Under the pieces are notes generated by a model. That model was not told the origin of the DNA, did no database searches, and was given only the letters and a program-made list of their open reading frames with translations. The translations under genes and the position numbers were made by a program. A stretch of 64,000 bases of DNA from Diploscapter coronatus (Eukaryota > Nematoda > Chromadorea > Rhabditida > Rhabditidae). This document shows, in pieces, positions 63,609-64,000 of the stretch (within the stretch, counting starts at the first letter, position 1; each line of letters begins with the position of its first letter). Location of the stretch: positions 42,609,249 to 42,673,248 of the forward strand of contig OZ038423.1 of assembly GCA_964036155.1 (NCBI GenBank). The letters run 5' to 3'.

Positions 63609-64000
63609 GTAGAAGTAATTTTTACTACAAGGGAAACTACCAGTGTGCTACTCACAATCGATTAAACATTTTCAGAATAAACCAATTCGGGCATCCTAAT
63701 AACGAATATCACGTCAAAACGTGCTGAATGTGGATCTTATTTCCAGAATTTTGCATTTTTGCACCGAAGTTTACTCCTTTTTCATACATTGCAATTCTTA
63801 ACATATGAAAAATTATCATAATTATTATGATCCTGACAGAAGAGCTATTAACTGCAGCAGCGAATTGTCAAAGAAAAGAAACCCAAAACCAAATCCTAGG
63901 ACTAGGGTGCACGCTAGGCACTTTTTGATCTAATATTCGTTATTAGCATAGCCAAATTGGCTTACCCTGAAGGTGTGAATCGATTCTATAAGCAACACAC
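63609..64000 (+). other. Probable intron of the acyl-CoA synthetase gene
   Basis: After the exon ending IQQG I found no frame encoding the next conserved motif (GYGMTE) nor any later motif of this family up to the window end. The region is AT-rich and is best read as the start of a long intron, or as non-coding DNA after a truncated gene. Confidence 0.4.

Overview
The window looks like nuclear DNA of a nematode. It is AT-rich. Genes are split by many introns, often 40-60 bp, with acceptors of the form TTTTCAG or TTTTTAG. Several start codons sit 0-10 bases after such an acceptor with no upstream coding exon, as expected for spliced-leader trans-splicing. The gene families (UGT, MEC-6/POML paraoxonase-like, a divergent Sre-like serpentine receptor, F-box) also fit a nematode. 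The species cannot be named from sequence alone. All gene models were assembled by eye from splice signals and protein motifs, so single exon edges may be off.

Layout. 1-5622: no gene recognised. 5623-9101 (-): UDP-glycosyltransferase. 10182-13190 (+): paraoxonase/MEC-6-like membrane protein, divergent from the UGT. 14199-21453 (+): small single-pass protein with a Cys-rich ectodomain and two long introns. 23060-28162 (+): relic exon of one serpentine-receptor-like gene followed by a paralogous full gene; a dead Tc1-like transposon (23672-25253) lies in its first intron. 29938-31714 (+): HSP70-like protein with the ATPase domain only, then a decayed duplicate exon and a kelch-repeat gene (to 33335). 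34148-37814 (+): acid-lipase family enzyme.

38607-41960 (-): TMEM129-type RING E3 ligase of ERAD. 42496-44486 (-): F-box-like protein. 45298-46603 (+): unrecognised type I membrane protein. 48062-53969 (-): protein disulfide isomerase (PDI-2/P4HB type). 56739-61010 (+): TOM1-type VHS-GAT trafficking adaptor. 62022-63608 (+): N-terminal part of an acyl-CoA synthetase, incomplete in the window. These are independent genes, not a cluster or operon. Several belong to the secretory and endolysosomal system (PDI, TMEM129, lipase, TOM1, UGT).

The most distinctive layer is repetitive. There are at least ten short hairpin or fold-back elements, most in introns or intergenic DNA. They include a three-copy family with termini CAGACCTAGGGAG, one copy of which carries a perfect 8-bp target duplication (hAT-like MITE), and a pair sharing arms beginning CCCCGTTTTCCCACAAATTG. 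No CRISPR array, rRNA or convincing tRNA was seen.
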